64,000 bases of DNA from Mesocentrotus franciscanus (Eukaryota > Echinodermata > Echinoidea > Camarodonta > Strongylocentrotidae), in NCBI GenBank assembly GCA_037976565.1, contig CP137682.1, positions 1,304,867-1,368,866 on the forward strand, read 5' to 3'. Under the pieces are notes generated by a model that was not told where the DNA came from, ran no database searches, and saw only the letters and a list, made by a program, of their open reading frames with translations. How positions within the stretch are numbered: position 1 is the stretch's first letter; each line of letters opens with the position of its first letter. Made by a program: the position numbers and the translations under genes. This document shows, piece by piece, positions 1-12,410 of this stretch.

Positions 1-114
1 CTGATCTTAAATTTAACGACCGTCGATACTCCAGACCTACTGGCAAACGATCTTGATGACATATTTTATGATCCCACGGGGAGTGGAAACTGCCTCGCAC
101 TTTTGGTCTGCTAA
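1..114 (+). CDS. Possible 3'-terminal coding exon, partial
   Basis: Frame 1 is open from the window edge to a TAA at 112-114 and encodes 37 residues with an acidic stretch (NDLDDIFYDP) and a C-terminal LALLVC. About 950 bp of stop-rich sequence follows, then an AATAAA. That order is what a last exon plus 3' UTR would give. No domain is recognised and the ORF is short, so chance openness cannot be excluded. Confidence 0.3.
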   Translation: MILNLTTVDTPDLLANDLDDIFYDPTGSGNCLALLVC

Positions 115-1090
115 ACGTGTACTTCGCTCAAGGCCCCAATTCAATTCCAAATTTCCAACGTTAAATTACACAAGGGTTCGTATCTTTCTACAAAATAAAC
201 GATAAACAATTGGCGTGTCAAGTTTAACTGAATGTATGCGGGTATTATATGATGCTCAAAAAGTTGTAACACGACTTTGAATTAAAGAAAAAAAAAATTT
301 TTTTTTCTCAAAGTGTGTGTTGATGCAGGGAAGCAGGGGCGGATCCAGCCGGAGGCGATTTTCAACAACATGAAGCAAATAGTAAGCATCTAAAAACTTC
401 AGATGCCTGTTTGATTATGATTGAAATTTGAGTCATTTCAAGTAACAAATAAGACCGTTGCCATGGAAACAGAATGTTAAAGAAGTTGTTATTTTTTGAC
501 GACGCCCCTCCAAAAATGAAATAAATGAACCTAATCAATACAAGGAAACATTAGAATATATCTTGACAAAAAAGATAAGAAAAAGAACTAAGTAGAGAAT
601 ACAATCAAGACAATAGACATTATGGTATAAATTAATGTCTTTAAAGGTACTATGTCCCATTTGCAGGCCCAAAAAGAAGGGTTAAATTCCAACGGCATTT
701 GAAAGATAATACTAATTTAAACTTCCCTAAAAAAAGGGGGGGTTGAAAATGTCTTTAAGTGGGAAAGTAACGACTATTAGTTGTCGAATCGACTTTTATT
801 TTTATGTAGATACTTTCTGAAAAAAAATCTCTATTCGTGACACATTATTATCCTAAATTATCCTATAACAGCGTCATGTACCCCCTTTCCCGGCTGCTAT
901 CGATTCAAGAATTTATGCTTATGATAGTTGACCTCTGCATTTATTTTAATTCTTTGATTATATATGTTGTATATGCATTTTTGTGTGTGTATTTCAGTTG
1001 TCACTTGATGTAAATCAATTATATTATATACTATTATTGTTATTTAAATGTTTTGTATTTGATTTATTAATAAATGCAGAAACATCTGCT
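115..1090 (+). other. Putative 3' UTR or intergenic sequence
   Basis: No coding signal is visible. The stretch holds a CAGGGGCGGATCCAG sequence near 334, which resembles the terminus of a hAT-like element. Around 535-605 there is weak similarity to the tandem unit at 3.3-5.2 kb (the words acattagaat and gagaatacaatca recur). It may be the 3' UTR of the exon at 1-114. Confidence 0.25.
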
Positions 1091-1102
1091 AAAAAAAAAA
1101 AA
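1069..1102 (+). terminator. Possible polyadenylation signal with A-run
   Basis: AATAAA at 1069-1074 is followed 16 bases later by a genomic A-run of 12 (1091-1102). This fits a polyadenylation site, or the A-tail of a retro-inserted sequence. No downstream GT-rich element is obvious. Confidence 0.35.
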
Positions 1103-1689
1103 GTGCTACCAAGACAGTAAGTAATAGTCTGATTTTCAGACCATTGTACAGAATGGTCGTACGTTTTGTGCTGCGCAAAGATTCAATTAGTTTAATTTTG
1201 ACAATTACAAGAAGTGGGTTATTGATGTAGACAAATGCTCATGTATTCTGTACAGCCCATTATATGTATGTTATTACCAAAGAAGAAAATGCCAGTCAGT
1301 CACTCAATAGTGTCTGACAGTAAAGTCTAGCAAGTAAACGGGTTTCCTTGCATAATTTGAATATTAGGACACTGCTAACGTTTAAATTTCACAGATAGGA
1401 CATACATGACATATTCATAATTCCTGCAAAGTTCTACGGAATTTGATGTTGGCTGCAAAAGGACATAGTATCTTTAAGTTAACCTTTATTTGAAGAGCTT
1501 AATCCATTCCGGTTAATTTCGAGAAAATCATTGTTTTTAATTTCACACATTTGTCTCAGTCTGTTTATTAATCAAATCTATACTACAGGTGGAAGAACTA
1601 CCACTATAGGTCATACAAATGCAAGTTAGAAAAATCCTGCGTACAGCATGTATTTTATATAATTGTTCACAGATTTCATTTCTTTTCGA

Positions 1690-2300
1690 ATTTAGCGCCT
1701 TTTGGCAGAAATCATGGATATAGCGCCTTTTGACAGAACACTTTTTACAGTCAATATTGAGTTGTTCACTGACATTAGTATAGAAGGATGTCATTTGTGT
1801 GTAAATGCTTCTGAATTGTATATAAACTATACTTAACTGTACTTGAAGCATAGTAGCCACACACACACACACACATGATTATCAATGTGCAAAAATATTC
1901 ATCACATAACCACTGGTACAATAATTTATCCATGATGAAATCGCCAGAAAATGAGGTATTTCGAAACGTGAATAGTAAAAACGAATCTAGGCAGTCTGCC
2001 TGTGCTATGCTCTTTGTGTTCTGCTTTCTGATTGCTTTCTGATCAAATTTCCACAAGCTGGTATGATTGGGCCAATCAAAGGAAAGAAAAGGAAGGTGGA
2101 TATAACGCCTTTGGTTGAAATCGGAAATGGATTTAGCGCCTTTTGGTTGAAAGTATAAATTTCAAATCAATATTTTCATATTTTCCTGAAACAATTCTGA
2201 GGGAAAATTTAGTGATTTAGATACATATGAGAGAGGTCTATTCAAATCGTTTAAAACATGCAATTTGGTGAAAAGTGGATTTAGCGCCTTTTGGTTGCAA
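1690..2300 (+). repeat. Five copies of a TTTAGCGCCTTTTGG motif
   Basis: Variants of TTTAGCGCCTTTTGG occur near 1691, 1719, 2102, 2131 and 2279. The first four form two pairs spaced about 29 bases apart. The intervening sequence is not repeated, so the motif itself is the conserved unit. The core GCGCC next to a T-run resembles an E2F-type site, but no function can be assigned. An AC microsatellite sits at 1858-1875. There is no credible gene in this stretch. Confidence 0.6.
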
Positions 2301-2329
2301 GCTCTTCATTTGCATCTGGCTCGAGTTTT

Positions 2330-5300
2330 GCTTGGGTATTTGGTACTGGAGGATTAACATGGACAAAATGTTTACATGATCGCATTATCTCTTATTCATT
2401 CCAGTTCCAATGTTTTTCTGACTGTTTTCAAGACACTATCATGTTTGTCAATCATAGTTCTATGTAGCTTGATGTATCATGGTAATTTTTAGGAAAAGCA
2501 AACTAAGTAACTATTGTTGAAGTTTAGCGACAATCGTTCGCCATTGCTACTCTTTAATGCTACTATGATGTGCAGTGACACATTGAATCTTCAGGACTCA
2601 TGGCAAATTCGTTTAACAGTTGATTGCGCTTGGTTAAGCGCATTGTTCGCAGGAATTAGATGAGAGAGATAGCCGTGAACATTCTCACCATTAACGACGA
2701 AGTATTTTTTTCTTCACCGCCTTTACAAAGCTATTTGAATGGGGAACAAATCTAATGTTAGGCTTCCTGGGAGAAGTTTCAACTGTTGTTAAAAATTTCA
2801 GTCGATTCCTCTCGGTTCATTCTATTGTTCGGACTATTAAGCTGAGAGAGATAGAATGTGACATTGTCATGACTAACGGCCTTGCATTATTATTCTTATT
2901 TGTTCATCGTCTCTACAATGCTATTTGAACAATATTTGAAGACAATAGACGACAATCTGGTACTTTTTTTATGTAGCGTGACATTACAATAACATGACAG
3001 ATGAATGATCATGAGCACCGGGTTTAATAATTTAACGAATACTGAATTTGAACCCGGGCTATGCTTTCTCTGCCATTGCCTTCCGTTTCCCTCGTTTCCT
3101 TCCTTCTTACCACGGAGTATGTAATGTGTATGTGTATGCCTCAATCATAGAGAATATAATCACTAATATCGCTGAAATAATTCTTCTCCTGCCCCTTCTT
3201 CTTCATTTACTTCTTCTTCTTATCATAATTATTGTATACACAATACGTCATATGCCAAGAATTTATTGCTATGATATATCCAAGATGTCTTACAAAACTG
3301 TTGATTCGTTGCTGAAATATAATCAAGCCAAAAGAAAAAACATTAGAATTTCTATTTTCAATTGAAATAAATTATATAGGAGAAATAAGTGGAGAATACA
3401 ATCATGATTTCGGTACTGGGCGTCTAACATGGACATAATGCACTTGTTTACATGACCACATTATCTCTTATTTATTCTACCTGCAATGTTTTCTGATTGT
3501 TTTCAAAACAATATCATGTTTGTCGATCATAGTTCTATGTAGCTTGATGTCTCATGGTAATTTAAGCAATTCAAGCAACAATTTCTAAATTTTAGCGACA
3601 ATCGTTCGCCAGTGCTGCTCTTTAATACTACTGTGACGTGCAGTAACAAATTGAAATTTCAGGACTCATGATAAATTCGTTTAACAGTTGATTCAACTTG
3701 GTTGGTTCTATTGTTCGGATTTTTAGCAGAGCGAGATAGAAATTGACATTGTCATGGCTTACGACTTTGCATTAGTGTTCATCGTCTCTACAATGCTATT
3801 TGAACAATATTTGGTGACAAAAGACGGCATTTCTTTGTATCGTCAAAAGCCGTCAAATAACAAAAACATGGCAGATAAAAAGATCCTCAGTACTGGGTCT
3901 AATAATTTAAAGAAAAATTAATTTGAACCCGGCCATATTCTGTCGCTAGTAGTAGTAGTAGTAGTAAAGCAGCAGTATCATAATAATCATTATTATTATC
4001 ATTGTTATATTTATTATTATAGTAAATATCGTAATTATAATCATTATTATAGTGATTATTTGCTTTGTTATTATTCTTATAGTTATTTTTATGCTTCTTC
4101 TTCTTATCATAATTATTGTATACACAATACGTCATGTGCCAAGAATTTATTGCTATGATACATCCAAGATGTCTACCAAAACTGTTGATTCGTTGCTGAA
4201 ATATAATCAAGCCAAAAGAAGAAACATTAGAATTTCTATTTTCAATTGAAATAAATTATATAGGAGAAATAAGTGGAGAATACAATCATGATTTCGGTAC
4301 TAGGGTCTAACATGGACATAATGCACTTGTTTACATGACCACATTATCTCTTATTTATTCTACCTGCAATGTTTTCTGACTGTTTTCAAAACAATATCAT
4401 GTTTGTCGATCATAGTTCTATGTAGCTTGATGTCTCATGTTAATTTTTAGTGGAAAAGCAATCTAAGCAACAATTTCTGAATTTTAGCGACAATTGTTCG
4501 CCATTGCTGCTCTTTAATACTACTATGACGTGCAGTAACAAATTAAAATTTCAGAACTCATGATAAATTCGTTTAACAGTTGATTCCACTTGGTTGGTTC
4601 TATTGTTCGGATTTTTAGCAGAGCGAGATAGAAATTGACATTGTCATGGCTTACGACTTTGCATTAGTGTTCATCGTCTCTACAATGCTATTTGAACAAT
4701 ATTTGGTGACAAAAGACGGCATTTCTTTGTATCGTCAAAAGCCGTCAAATAACAAAAACATGGCAGATAAAAAGATCCTCAGTACTGGGTCTAATAATTT
4801 AAAGAAAAATTAATTTGAACCCGGCCATATTCTGTCGCTAGTAGTAGTAGTAGTAGTAAAAGCAGCAGTATCATAATAATCATTATTATTATCATTGTTA
4901 TATTTATTATTATAGTAAATATCGTAATTATAATCATTATTATAGTGATTATTTGCTTTGTTATTATTCTTATAGTTATTTTTATGCTTCTTCTTCTTAT
5001 CATAATTATTGTATACACAATACGTCATGTGCCAAGAATTTATTGCTATGATATATCCAAGATGTCTACCAAAACTGTTGATTCGTTGCTGAAATATAAT
5101 CAAGCCAAAAGAAGAAACATTAGAATTTCTATTTTCAATTGAAATAAATTATATAGGAGAAATAAGTGGAGAATACAATCATGATTTCGGTACTAGGGGT
5201 CTAACATGGACATAATGCACTTGTTTACATGACCACATTATCTCTTATTTATTCTACCTGCAATGTTTTCTGACTGTTTTCAAAACAATATCATGTTTGT

Positions 5301-5740
5301 CGATCATAGTTCTATGTAGCTTGATGTCTCATGTTAATTTTTAGTGGAAAAGCAATCTAAGCAACAATTTCTGAATTTTAGCGACAATTGTTCGCCATTG
5401 CTGCTCTTTAATACTACTATGACGTGCAGTAACAAATTAAAATTTCAGAACTCATGATAAATTCGTTTAACAGTTGATTCCACTTGGTTGGTTCTATTGT
5501 TCGGATTTTTTAGCAGAACGACATAGAAATTGACATTCTCATGGCTTACGACTTTGCATTAGTGTTCACCGTCTCTACCATGCTATTTGAACAATATTTG
5601 GTGACAAAAGACGGCATTTCTTTGTATCGTCAAAAGCCGTCAAATAACAAAAACATGGCAGATAAAAAGATTTTCAGTACTGGGTCTAATAATTTAAAGA
5701 AAACCTAATTTGAACCCGGCCATATTCTGTCGCTCTTTCT
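2330..5740 (+). repeat. Tandem array, four copies of a 0.9-1.1 kb unit
   Basis: The same block (tactgg..ctaacatggacataatg at the start, then a cacaatacgtcat..gccaagaatttattg segment near the end) recurs at about 2330, 3410, 4296 and 5188. The spacings are about 1080, 886 and 893 bp. The second and third copies are nearly identical and contain GTA and ATT microsatellites around 3950 and 4840. The first copy is more diverged and the last is truncated. Short ORFs on both strands recur with the unit and show no protein family. It reads as a local segmental or satellite-like amplification. Confidence 0.8.
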
Positions 5741-6020
5741 CTCTCTCGTTTGTCATTGCCTTCATTTCCCTCGCTTACTTCATTGTTACCACGGAATATG
5801 CAATGTGTATGCCTCATTATGTCAATTAGAGTCAAAGGTGTAACTAGTTGTTGTCCAGGGTCAATGGTCAATTTGTCTCAATCTATCTTCCATACATCCA
5901 TAATGATCAAGGCTAAACAGTACAAACTTGACATATGGATAGATCATAATGTTAGAAGCATTTTATATAACAATATGAAATCGTGAAAATGCATTCTTCA
6001 TTATGTAAATCATTAGCATA
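5741..6020. other. Unassigned sequence between the two arrays
   Basis: A CT-rich stretch continues from the last tandem unit and is followed by unique sequence. I see no coding signal or element boundary here. Confidence 0.3.
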
Positions 6021-6060
6021 CGTATCACCTAATTCGTCACAGTGACGAATTCAAGTCTAG
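6021..6060 (+). mobile_element. Isolated 3' end of a Helentron-like element
   Basis: TACGTATCACCT is followed by a 10-bp-stem hairpin (AATTCGTCAC / GTGACGAATT, 6031-6051) and then CTAG at 6057-6060 with TT after it. This matches the 3' ends of the family A units downstream, except that the subterminal word is GATACGTA and not GATCTGTC. The body upstream is not recognisable. Confidence 0.55.
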
Positions 6061-6062
6061 TT

Positions 6063-8368
6063 AGGTGATACGTACGTAGTTATACGTATCACCTATTGAT
6101 TTCGTCAAGATTTTTCTTTATTATTTATTATTAGGTGGTCTGTCAACGACAGATCACCTATTGTTTTCGTCAGAATTTTCTTTCTTTATTATTTCTTTAT
6201 TTTTATTTCTCCGCACTTTTTTGTTCAGACGATAACTCAAGATCGGTTCTGTCAATTTCTTTCAATTTTGACACAGTCATAGGTCATAGTCATGAGACGT
6301 GACAGGAACATTTTCAAGGTCATCAAGTCTTCATGACGTCATCCAGGCGCCATTTTGTGTTTTTTTGGTACTTTCAACTCATGATCATATCTTCATAACG
6401 GAAAGTCATTTCTCATTCATATTTATCATGATCAAGGTCAATATCCGTCCGGTCAATTTCAGGTCAAAAACGCGCGCGCATGCGACGTCCGCGCGTTAGC
6501 GCGCGCAAAATTTCAAAATGCTCCAAATCGTCTCAAATTCATTTTGGATACGTTTCAGGCCATTTTAAGCATTTCGCAAAAAACGCGCACACGAATGCGC
6601 GCGCGTTTTCGTTCGTGACGGCCGAACGCAACATAAATCGCCTATTTTTTTGGCATGATATTCCTATTTTTCTGAACAATTTGATACCATGTTTATCCTT
6701 TTATGACCATTAATAACGGAATGAGCGTCCGTTCAAGAAACATGTCCGTGCGCGCGATCTCTTGTAATACATAGCATATATGGGCAAAAACATGCCTATA
6801 CAAAATTCATTGTAACTCTTCAGAATGGATGGGAACTCCAATTTTTTTCATATTTGGATAGATTATGAGTCGGAGATATGATTTCATGTCTCATTTGACC
6901 CTCAATTAACTCATGACGTCATCATAATGGCCTCCGAACTCAAAATTTCAATTTGCATATTATGACGTCAGCATATTTTTGGAAAATTGATTGTATCTCT
7001 GTAAATATTGATCGATTTTCTTCCAAATTTTGATATGTTCTAGCTGAGACAATTCTCTACAAATGCAGTCATCACGATTTTTCATTTTGACAAAGGCATC
7101 ATGGCGTATTTTTGCGATTAAAGGAGGCATGTCAATTTTTCACATTTTGCGTGTATTCTCTATGGGACATGACTTTTCTCAAAACTGGATTCTACATTCC
7201 CGTCTTTCGCGAGCAATATCTCCGTCGTTTTAGTTTTGTTTTTGCTGAGCTTTGAGTATGTTGTAGCTGAGACAATAAGCTATCACAAGTGTGCCCTTTA
7301 TTTTTCGATCAGATGCCGGGATCATGCTCATATTTCACTTGCAAAGTGGGATTTGAGAATTCCATTTTCCGTTCACGTGTAATGTCTATGTGGATTATTT
7401 TGGTATAGTGGTCATAGCACTTGCCTCCCATTCCGGCGACCCAAGTTCGATTCCTGGTGGGTCATTTTTTTTTTTTTTTGCCGTCGTTTTAAATTTGATT
7501 TTATGATCTTCTTCGACTATTATAACATATTATCATATACAATCACAAACAATGTAATAAAATGCCTAATTTTGCGTGTTATATCTATGGGAGAAGAATG
7601 TCAATCGTTTGAGTACAACCCTATGGGAAATCTGGTATTAAACCTAATATAGGGTTTATCTCCCAACTCTGCTACAATATCAAATCACCTTGCTAGTCTC
7701 CTTCCCAGACGTTTTTACTTTTTCCAGTTATTCAGCCCAAGGTATATGCATGTTTACGTCTCTCCCGTGGACATAGAATTGTTTACTTGTCTATACTTCT
7801 CTCTTTCTCTATATTAAATTCTATTTATGCTGGATATATTGAATGCATCGTTCTCCATTGCATCTCTCTCTTCTCCTCTCTCTTGCTCTGTTTCCCTTCT
7901 CCTCTCTTATTTTGCCCCTCTCCTTCTCTTGCTCTGTCTCTGCATATATATCTCTCTCTACTCTTTTACCCTCTCCCTCTCTCTCTGCCTCCCTCTACCT
8001 CGACCTCTTGCCTTGCCTCCCTCTTATTCTCTTGCTCTGTCTCCCTCTGCCTCTGCCCTTCTCTTTTTCTTCTCTCTCACCCTCTACCTCTCCCGCCTCT
8101 GGTTCTCGTTCTCCTTCTATTATGTCTTGTAATGTTCCTTAATTTTCTATAGCTCTGCCCTTTGCCCTTTGGCCTTGGAACTCAAAATACGAATTTGCAT
8201 ATTATGACGTCAGCATATTTATGGAAAATTGATTGTATCTCTGTAAATATGGATCGATTTTCTTCCAAATTTTGATATGTTGTAGCTAAGACAATTTTCT
8301 ACAAGATCAGTTATTCAGATTACATAACAGACCACCTAATTCGTCCTCATGACGAATTACATTTCTAG
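6063..8368 (+). mobile_element. Helentron-like element, family A unit 1
   Basis: The unit starts with two consecutive palindromes: AGGTGATACGTA..TACGTATCACCT at 6063-6094, then AGGTGGTCTGTC..GACAGATCACCT at 6134-6160. Next come an ATTT-rich tract, a TGACGTCA-rich body, CGCGCG clusters near 6475 and 6600, internal repeats each carrying TGTTSTAGCTGAGACAA (7040, 7256 and 8280), and a tRNA-like module (7391-7464). A CT-rich tract (7850-8110) and the hairpin AATTCGTC/GACGAATT with CTAG (8365-8368) end it. It has no credible protein. The 3' hairpin plus CTAG|TT and the 5' palindrome fit non-autonomous Helentron/Helitron2 (HINE, pearl, DINE-1 type) anatomy. Confidence 0.7.
7391..7464 (+). ncRNA. tRNA-Gly-like module, type 1, with T-run
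   Basis: A 74-nt segment has a box A-like GTATAGTGGTCATAGC and a box B-like AGTTCGATTCC, and best resembles tRNA-Gly. The end strands TGGATTA and TGGGTCA can pair with several G-U wobbles. The anticodon arm is irregular (CTCCCAT with a doubtful stem), so a functional tRNA is unlikely. It is followed directly by a T-run that could terminate Pol III. The same module recurs in units 2, 4, 7 and 8. Confidence 0.5.
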
Positions 8369-8386
8369 TTTATTATTATTATTATT

Positions 8387-10612
8387 AGGTGGTCTGTCGT
8401 ATATCGACAGATCACCTATTAATTTCGTCAGAATTTTCTTTTTTATTATTATTTATTTTTATTTATTTCCTCCAATTTTTGTCCGAGGATAACTCAAGAT
8501 CGGTTGTCAATTTCTTTCAATTTTGGCACAGTCATGGGTCATTGTCATAAGACGTGACAGGAACATTTTCAAGGTCATCAGGTCATCGTGACGTCATCCA
8601 GGCGCCATTTTGTGAAATCACATGATCAATCATATCTTCATGATGCGTCATCAAAGGTCATTCATATTCATATCACATATACTTCAGGTCAAGGGTCAAC
8701 AGGTCATGTCGTCAAAGGTCACATAAGGTCACGCGCGTACGCGCGCGTCAAAATTTTAAAATGCTCAAAATCACTTAACTATTAAACGAGAGTACGAATC
8801 AGGTCATTTTAAGCATTTCAAAATTTCCGTCCGTGCGCGTCCGCGCGCGTTATGCGCGCGCAGCGCGTACACATCGTAAAAACGCCGTTTTTTCGCATGG
8901 TTTGTATTCCTGACACTATTTTTGACAATTTCCAACTATTTCCAGTCATTCTCGACCTTCCATAATGCCACACGCGTGCGTCAAACTTTAAAATTCGTGC
9001 GCGCGTCAATGGGCAATATAATGTAAAAAGTGGTAAAAACATGTCTATATAAAATCCGCCATAGCTCGTCAGAATGCCTAAATACCCCAAATTTTTAACA
9101 TTTTCTGGAAGCCCATGAAATGTTTATGTGATTTCATGTATAATTTTGTCCAATCGTATGTTCTGACGTCGTCATATTTGCATATGAACTCGAAAATTTG
9201 ATTTTGAAAATATGACATCATAATTTTTGTATTCATTTGATAATATTGCAGTAATATTGTCGATTTTCTTCCAAATTTTGATATGTTCTAGCTGAGACAA
9301 TTCTCTACAAATGCAGTCACCACGATTTTCATTTTGACAAAGGCATCATGGCGTATTTTTGCGATTAAAGGAGGCATGTCAATTTTTCACATTTTGCGTG
9401 TATTCTCTATGGGACATGACTTTTTCTCAAAACTGGATTCTACATTCCGTCTTTCGCGAGCAATATCTCCGTCGTTTTAGTTTTGTTTTCGCTGAGCTTT
9501 GAGTATGTTGTAGCTGAGACAATAAGCTATCACAAGTGTGCCCTTTATTTTTCGATCAGATGCCGGGATCATGCTCATATTTCACTTGCAAAGTGGGATT
9601 TGAGAATTCCATTTTCCGTTCACGTGTAATGTCTATGTGGATTATTTTGGTATAGTGGTCATAGCACTTGCCTCCCATTCCGGCGACCCAAGTTCGATTC
9701 CTGGTGGGTCATTTTTTTTTTTTTTTTGCCGTCGTTTTAAATTTGATTTTATGATCTTCTTCGACTATTATAACATATTATCATATACAATCACAAACAA
9801 TGTAATAAAATGCCTAATTTTGCGTGTTATATCTATGGGAGAAGAATGTCAATCGTTTGAGTACAACCCTATGGGAAATCTGGTATTAAACCTAATATAG
9901 GGTTTATCTCCCAACTCTGCTACAATATCAAATCACCTTGCTAGTCTCCTTCCCAGACGTTTTTACTTTTCCAGTTATTCAGCCCAAGGTATATGCATGT
10001 TTACGTCTCTCCCGTGGACATAGAATTGTTTACTTGTCTATACTTCTCTCTTTCTCTATATTAAATTCTATTTATGCTGGATATATTGAATGCATCGTTC
10101 TCCATTGCATCTCTCTCTTTCTCCTCTCTCTTGCTCTGTTTCCCTTCTCTCTTATTTTGCCCCTCTCCTTCTCTTGCTCTGTCTCTGCATATATATCTCT
10201 CTCTACTCTTTTACCCTCTCCCTCTCTCTCTGCCTCCCTCTACCTCGACCTCTTGCCTTGCCTCCCTCTTATTCTCTTGCTCTGTCTCCCTCTGCCTCTG
10301 CCCTTCTCTTTTCTTCTCTCTCACCCTCTACCTCTCCCGCCTCTGGTTCTCGTTCTCCTTCTATTATGTCTTGTAATGTTCCTTAATTTTCTATAGCTCT
10401 GCCCTTTGCCCTTTGGCCTTGGAACTCAAAATACGAATTTGCATATTATGACGTCAGCATATTTATGGAAAATTGATTGTATCTCTGTAAATATGGATCG
10501 ATTTTCTTCCAAATTTTGATATGTTGTAGCTAAGACAATTTTCTACAAGATCAGTTATTCAGATTACATAACAGACCACCTAATTCGTCCTCATGACGAA
10601 TTACATTTCTAG
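8387..10612 (+). mobile_element. Helentron-like element, family A unit 2
   Basis: It begins with a palindrome AGGTGGTCTGTC..GACAGATCACCT (8387-8415), only 18 bp after the CTAG of unit 1. The second half is nearly identical to unit 1 (from about 9265 onward), but the first half differs (8470-9260, with GC-rich CGCGCG blocks near 8730-9010). The CT-rich tract is at 10090-10340. The 3' hairpin is at about 10580-10602 and CTAG at 10609-10612. No protein is encoded. Confidence 0.7.
9638..9711 (+). ncRNA. tRNA-Gly-like module, type 1, with T-run
   Basis: Identical in sequence to the module in unit 1 and in the same slot after CACGTGTAATGTCTATG. It is followed by a T-run. Confidence 0.5.
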
Positions 10613-12388
10613 TTATTTATTTATTTATTTTTATTTCATCCGTACACTTTTTTGTGTAAACGTTTACTCGAAATCGACATGGTCAATTTCCTTCAAATTT
10701 CTGTCAGTCATCAGGCCCTATAATATCAAGTTCTAGTAACTTTCTCAAGGTCATGGGGTCATCGTGACGTCATCCAGGCGCCATTTTGTAAACATCAGGT
10801 CATTATCTTATCTCGATAACGAGTCATCAAAAATCAACCATATTTGGTATACATCAATTTTAGGTCAAAGGTCAACAAAAATGTCGACAAAATCCGCGTG
10901 CGCACCTCGACGCGCGTACGCGCGCATCAAAATTTCAAAATGCTCCAATTCGTCCCAAATTTTGTTTGCATACGTTTCAGGCCATTTTAAGCATTTTCAA
11001 AATTTGCGCGCGCACTTATGCGCGCGTTTTCGCGTACTGGCATTTTGCAACATCGAATCACCAAATTTTTCTGTCATCATATTTGGCACATTTTTCCAAG
11101 CATTTTGATACCTTGTTTAACTTTTTCTGACCAGTAATAACGCAATGAGCGTCCGTCAAAGTATAACAGCACCCGCGCGCTATCTCTATCCACAATACAT
11201 GGGCAAAAACATGCCTATACAAAATTCATTGTAACTCTTCAGAATGGATGGAACTCCCAATTTTTTTCATATTTGGATAGATTATGAGTCGGAGATATGA
11301 TTTCATGTCTCATTTGACCCTCAATTAACTCATGACGTCATCATAATGGCCTCCGAACTCAAAATTTCAATTTGCATATTATGACGTCAGCATATTTTTG
11401 GAAAATTGATTGTATCTCTGTAAATATTGATCGATTTTCTTCCAAATTTTGATATGTTCTAGCTGAGACAATTCTCTACAAATGCAGTCACCACGATTTT
11501 TCATTTTGACAAAGGCATCATGGCGTATTTTTGCGATTAAAGGAGGCATGTCAATTTTTCACATTTTGCGTGTATTCTCTATGGGACATGACTTTTTTCA
11601 AAACTGGATTCTACATTCCCGTCTTTCGCGAGCAATATCTCCGTCGTTTTAGCTTTGTTTTCGCTGAGCTTCGAGTATGTTGTAGCTGAGACAATAAGCT
11701 ATCACAAGTGTGCCCTTTATTTTTCGATCAGATGCCGGGATCATGCTCATATTTCACTTGCAAAGTGGGATTTGAGAATTCCATTTTCCGTTCACGTGTA
11801 ATGCTATGGGAAATGTTTTGGTATATCGGTAACGCACTTCACTTCCAACCTCGAGACCCCTGGTTCGAGTCCGGCGTCTCCAACAATTTTTTCTTCACTT
11901 TTTTTGTCTTTTTGACCTTTCACTGTACCGTCTCATTTGAATATTAAAACACGTAGAATCGCAAATAATGTAATAAACAACAATATTTACTTTATTATTA
12001 CCCTATTATCACTTGATCCATTACTGTTTGCGTGTAATCCCTACGGAGATGACTTTTCTCAAATCTGGATTTTACATTCCTGTCTTTTGCGAGCAATATC
12101 GCCATTATTTCTGCTTGGTTTTTGTTGATTTTTGAGTATGTTGTAGCTGAGACTATATGCTATCTAAATGTCCCCTCATTTTTCAATCAGATGTCAGGAT
12201 CACGCTCATGATCATCATCATCATGATGGTCTGATGATCATCAACATCATCATCATTATTATCATCTAACATTATCATTACCACATCACCATCATGTTCA
12301 TCATCATCATCATCTCAACTGCTCTTGCTCTGTCTTCCTGTCTTAGACAGACCACCTAATTCGTCCTCATGACGAATTACTTTTCTAG
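10613..12388 (+). mobile_element. Helentron-like element, family A unit 3
   Basis: The unit joins unit 2 directly (CTAG|TTATTTATTT) without its own palindrome and starts with TTATTTCATCCGTACAC. It carries a DR1 site AGGTCAAAGGTCA at 10862, TGACGTCA sites and CGCGCG clusters. It has a second type of tRNA-like module (11808-11882) and an ATC/CAT-rich tract (12205-12320) in place of the CT-rich tract. The hairpin and CTAG are at 12358-12388. Confidence 0.7.
11808..11882 (+). ncRNA. tRNA-Gly-like module, type 2
   Basis: It has box A-like GTATATCGGTAACGC, an anticodon-loop-like CTTCCAA (a Gly-TCC pattern) and box B TGGTTCGAGTCC. It occupies the same place in the element as the type 1 module but differs in sequence, as does the DNA after it. 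The acceptor strands pair poorly. A near-identical copy lies at 16767. Confidence 0.45.
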
Positions 12389-12410
12389 TTATTATTATTA
12401 TTTATTTATT

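Noticed and set aside
7391..7464. Functional tRNA-Gly gene
   Set aside because: The anticodon arm does not fold cleanly and the acceptor stem relies on wobble pairs. Its repetition inside the element points to a tRNA-derived module.
7787..8152. Long overlapping ORFs rich in Leu/Ser/Pro (also at 9938-10396 and 14194-14415)
   Set aside because: They lie in the CT-rich tract of the Helentron-like element and are open in all three frames because of base composition.
10764..11108. Recurrent ORF starting MTSSRRHFVNIRSLSYLDNE (also near 12622, 15065 and 19537)
   Set aside because: It repeats because the element repeats. The C-terminal part shifts frame between copies, there is no protein family, and it spans the CGCGCG clusters.
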